A model generated the notes under the pieces. It had not been told where the DNA came from, searched no databases, and worked only from the letters and a program-made list of their open reading frames with translations. Shown here piece after piece: positions 4,709 through 5,235 of a stretch of 5,235 nt of DNA. A program made the translations under genes and the position numbers. Each line of letters begins with the position of its first letter. Position 1 is the first letter of the stretch. This DNA is from Dokdonella_A sp036518555 (lineage in GTDB: Bacteria > Pseudomonadota > Gammaproteobacteria > Xanthomonadales > Rhodanobacteraceae): assembly GCF_036518555.1 (NCBI RefSeq), contig NZ_DATDMY010000158.1, positions 1-5,235 of the forward strand, read 5' to 3'.

Positions 4709-4723
4709 GGGAAAATTTTTCCC
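4709..4723. promoter_or_regulatory. AT-rich operator-like palindrome
   Basis: GGGAAAA and TTTTCCC form a perfect 7-bp inverted repeat about a central T, in surroundings that are otherwise strongly GC-rich. It is 68 bases upstream of the 106-residue gene and directly before a weak -35-like TTGCGG on the minus strand. A regulator-binding site is the likeliest reading. Confidence 0.45.
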
Positions 4724-4892
4724 ATTCAGGAACGGGACGTGAAACGGCGGATTGCCCTGTATGAGCAATGACGATATGCGCCGATACGCGATGCGCTCGC
4801 CCATCTCGATGACGGCGACGGGTCTGTGGCATCGCACGTGCGACGGCAGGCTGGTGGGCGCGTGCAGCACGGCCGGCGAGCCGGCGGTCCGG

Positions 4893-4911
4893 CGATGAGC
4901 GCGGCTCATCG
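4893..4911 (-). terminator. Hairpin downstream of the 85-residue gene
   Basis: CGATGAGC (4893-4900) pairs perfectly with GCTCATCG (4904-4911) around a GCG loop, 39 bases beyond the stop on the minus strand. No T tract follows, so termination is inferred from position and stem strength only. Confidence 0.5.
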
Positions 4912-4949
4912 TGCGTCGCGGCGTCGCCACTGCTACCCGGGATGCAGCG

Positions 4950-5207
4950 CTAATCGGCGAGGTACTTGCGCAGCTGCCATTCGCCGAGCCACGTTCGCAC
5001 CGGGCCGATATCGATGTCGAGGCTGCGGGGCAATGCAGCTGCGACATCATCGGTCAGGTGGCCGAGGCCGCGCTCGCCGTCCGACATGTGTCGTGCGACG
5101 TCTTCCGCGGGAACGATTGCTAGGACCATGCCGTTGACGTGTACCTCCAAGCGACCATTCCGTCGCAGGTAGAACGTCGCCGGGCCGGCCCGATGTTGAC
5201 TGACCAT
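4950..5207 (-). CDS. Hypothetical protein, 85 residues
   Basis: An unrecognised small soluble protein. The N-terminal half looks like a beta meander (TFYLRRNGRLEVHVNGMVLAIVP, read in part, about 11-33) with an Asn-Gly turn at 25-26. Next come a helical AEDVARHMSD, a LTDDVAAAL segment, and a C-terminal DIDIGPVRTWLGEWQLRKYL helix. There is no cysteine, signal peptide or membrane segment. ATG 5207 is preceded by a modest AGGG about six bases upstream. The window ends 28 bases beyond the start, so the promoter and any co-transcribed upstream gene cannot be seen. Composition and a hairpin after the stop support a real gene; function is unknown. Confidence 0.65.
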   Translation of the reverse strand: MVSQHRAGPATFYLRRNGRLEVHVNGMVLAIVPAEDVARHMSDGERGLGHLTDDVAAALPRSLDIDIGPVRTWLGEWQLRKYLAD

Positions 5208-5235
5208 GGAGCCCTGATTTCGCCTGTCGCGAATC

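Larger units (their letters stand above)
4642..4949 (-). other. Intergenic region upstream of the 106-residue gene
   Basis: About 308 bases. From right to left on the minus strand it holds a strong hairpin after the 85-residue gene (4893-4911), a second GCCGGC pair (4872-4877, 4880-4885), and the palindrome GGGAAAATTTTTCCC (4709-4723). A plus-strand frame of 45 codons (4761-4898) has no good ribosome binding site and is not called. A very weak minus promoter (TTGCGG near 4707, TACGTT about 18 bases on) may follow the palindrome. Confidence 0.5.

Noticed and set aside
4761..4898. 45-codon plus-strand frame starting MSNDDMRRYAM
   Set aside because: No good ribosome site or downstream support, and it overlaps the hairpin of the opposite gene; possible but not supportable.
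3932..5050. 372-codon open frame on the minus strand, the longest in the window
   Set aside because: The translation is Arg/Ala/Ser/Pro-rich without domain-like pattern, and it runs across three better-supported shorter genes in other frames; typical chance frame in GC-rich DNA.

Overview
This is a GC-rich bacterial window. Codon third positions are mostly G or C, ATG starts sit behind good Shine-Dalgarno sites where these are visible, and the tRNA-Leu(CAA) closely resembles enterobacterial tRNA-Leu(CAA) from memory. Together these suggest a free-living Gammaproteobacterium (Xanthomonadales-like) or Betaproteobacterium. The assignment is an inference and no marker gene settles it.

Plus-strand left half: (1) the 3' end of a gene for a surface or tail-fibre-like protein with six decapeptide repeats and a C-terminal beta-rich module, cut by the window edge; (2) a complete type I cysteine dioxygenase gene with a full set of alignable iron and active-site residues and an extended -10 promoter; (3) tRNA-Leu(CAA), without an encoded CCA, with its own -10 box and an intrinsic terminator; (4) about 390 bases without a convincing gene; (5) a 60-residue Gly/Gln-rich protein behind a strong ribosome binding site and a hairpin-forming palindrome.

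Minus-strand right half: a 13-bp perfect hairpin separates the convergent halves. The minus strand then reads, in transcription order from the right edge, an 85-residue unknown, a 106-residue unknown, an 84-residue unknown, a hemerythrin HHE protein of 150 residues, a 103-residue unknown, and a DUF2188 protein of 82 residues. The last two are 20 bases apart and look co-transcribed; the others have gaps of 140 to 430 bases, several holding hairpins or operator-like repeats.

There is no obvious single pathway. Cysteine dioxygenase (thiol oxidation), the di-iron hemerythrin-like protein and the small soluble proteins are compatible with an accessory or stress-related chromosomal region. I see no transposase, integrase, CRISPR array or clear mobile-element boundary. 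The most useful leads are the unassigned small proteins, the 21-bp-spaced repeat upstream of the 103-residue gene, the AT-rich palindrome upstream of the 106-residue gene, and the recurrent T-tract-less hairpins.
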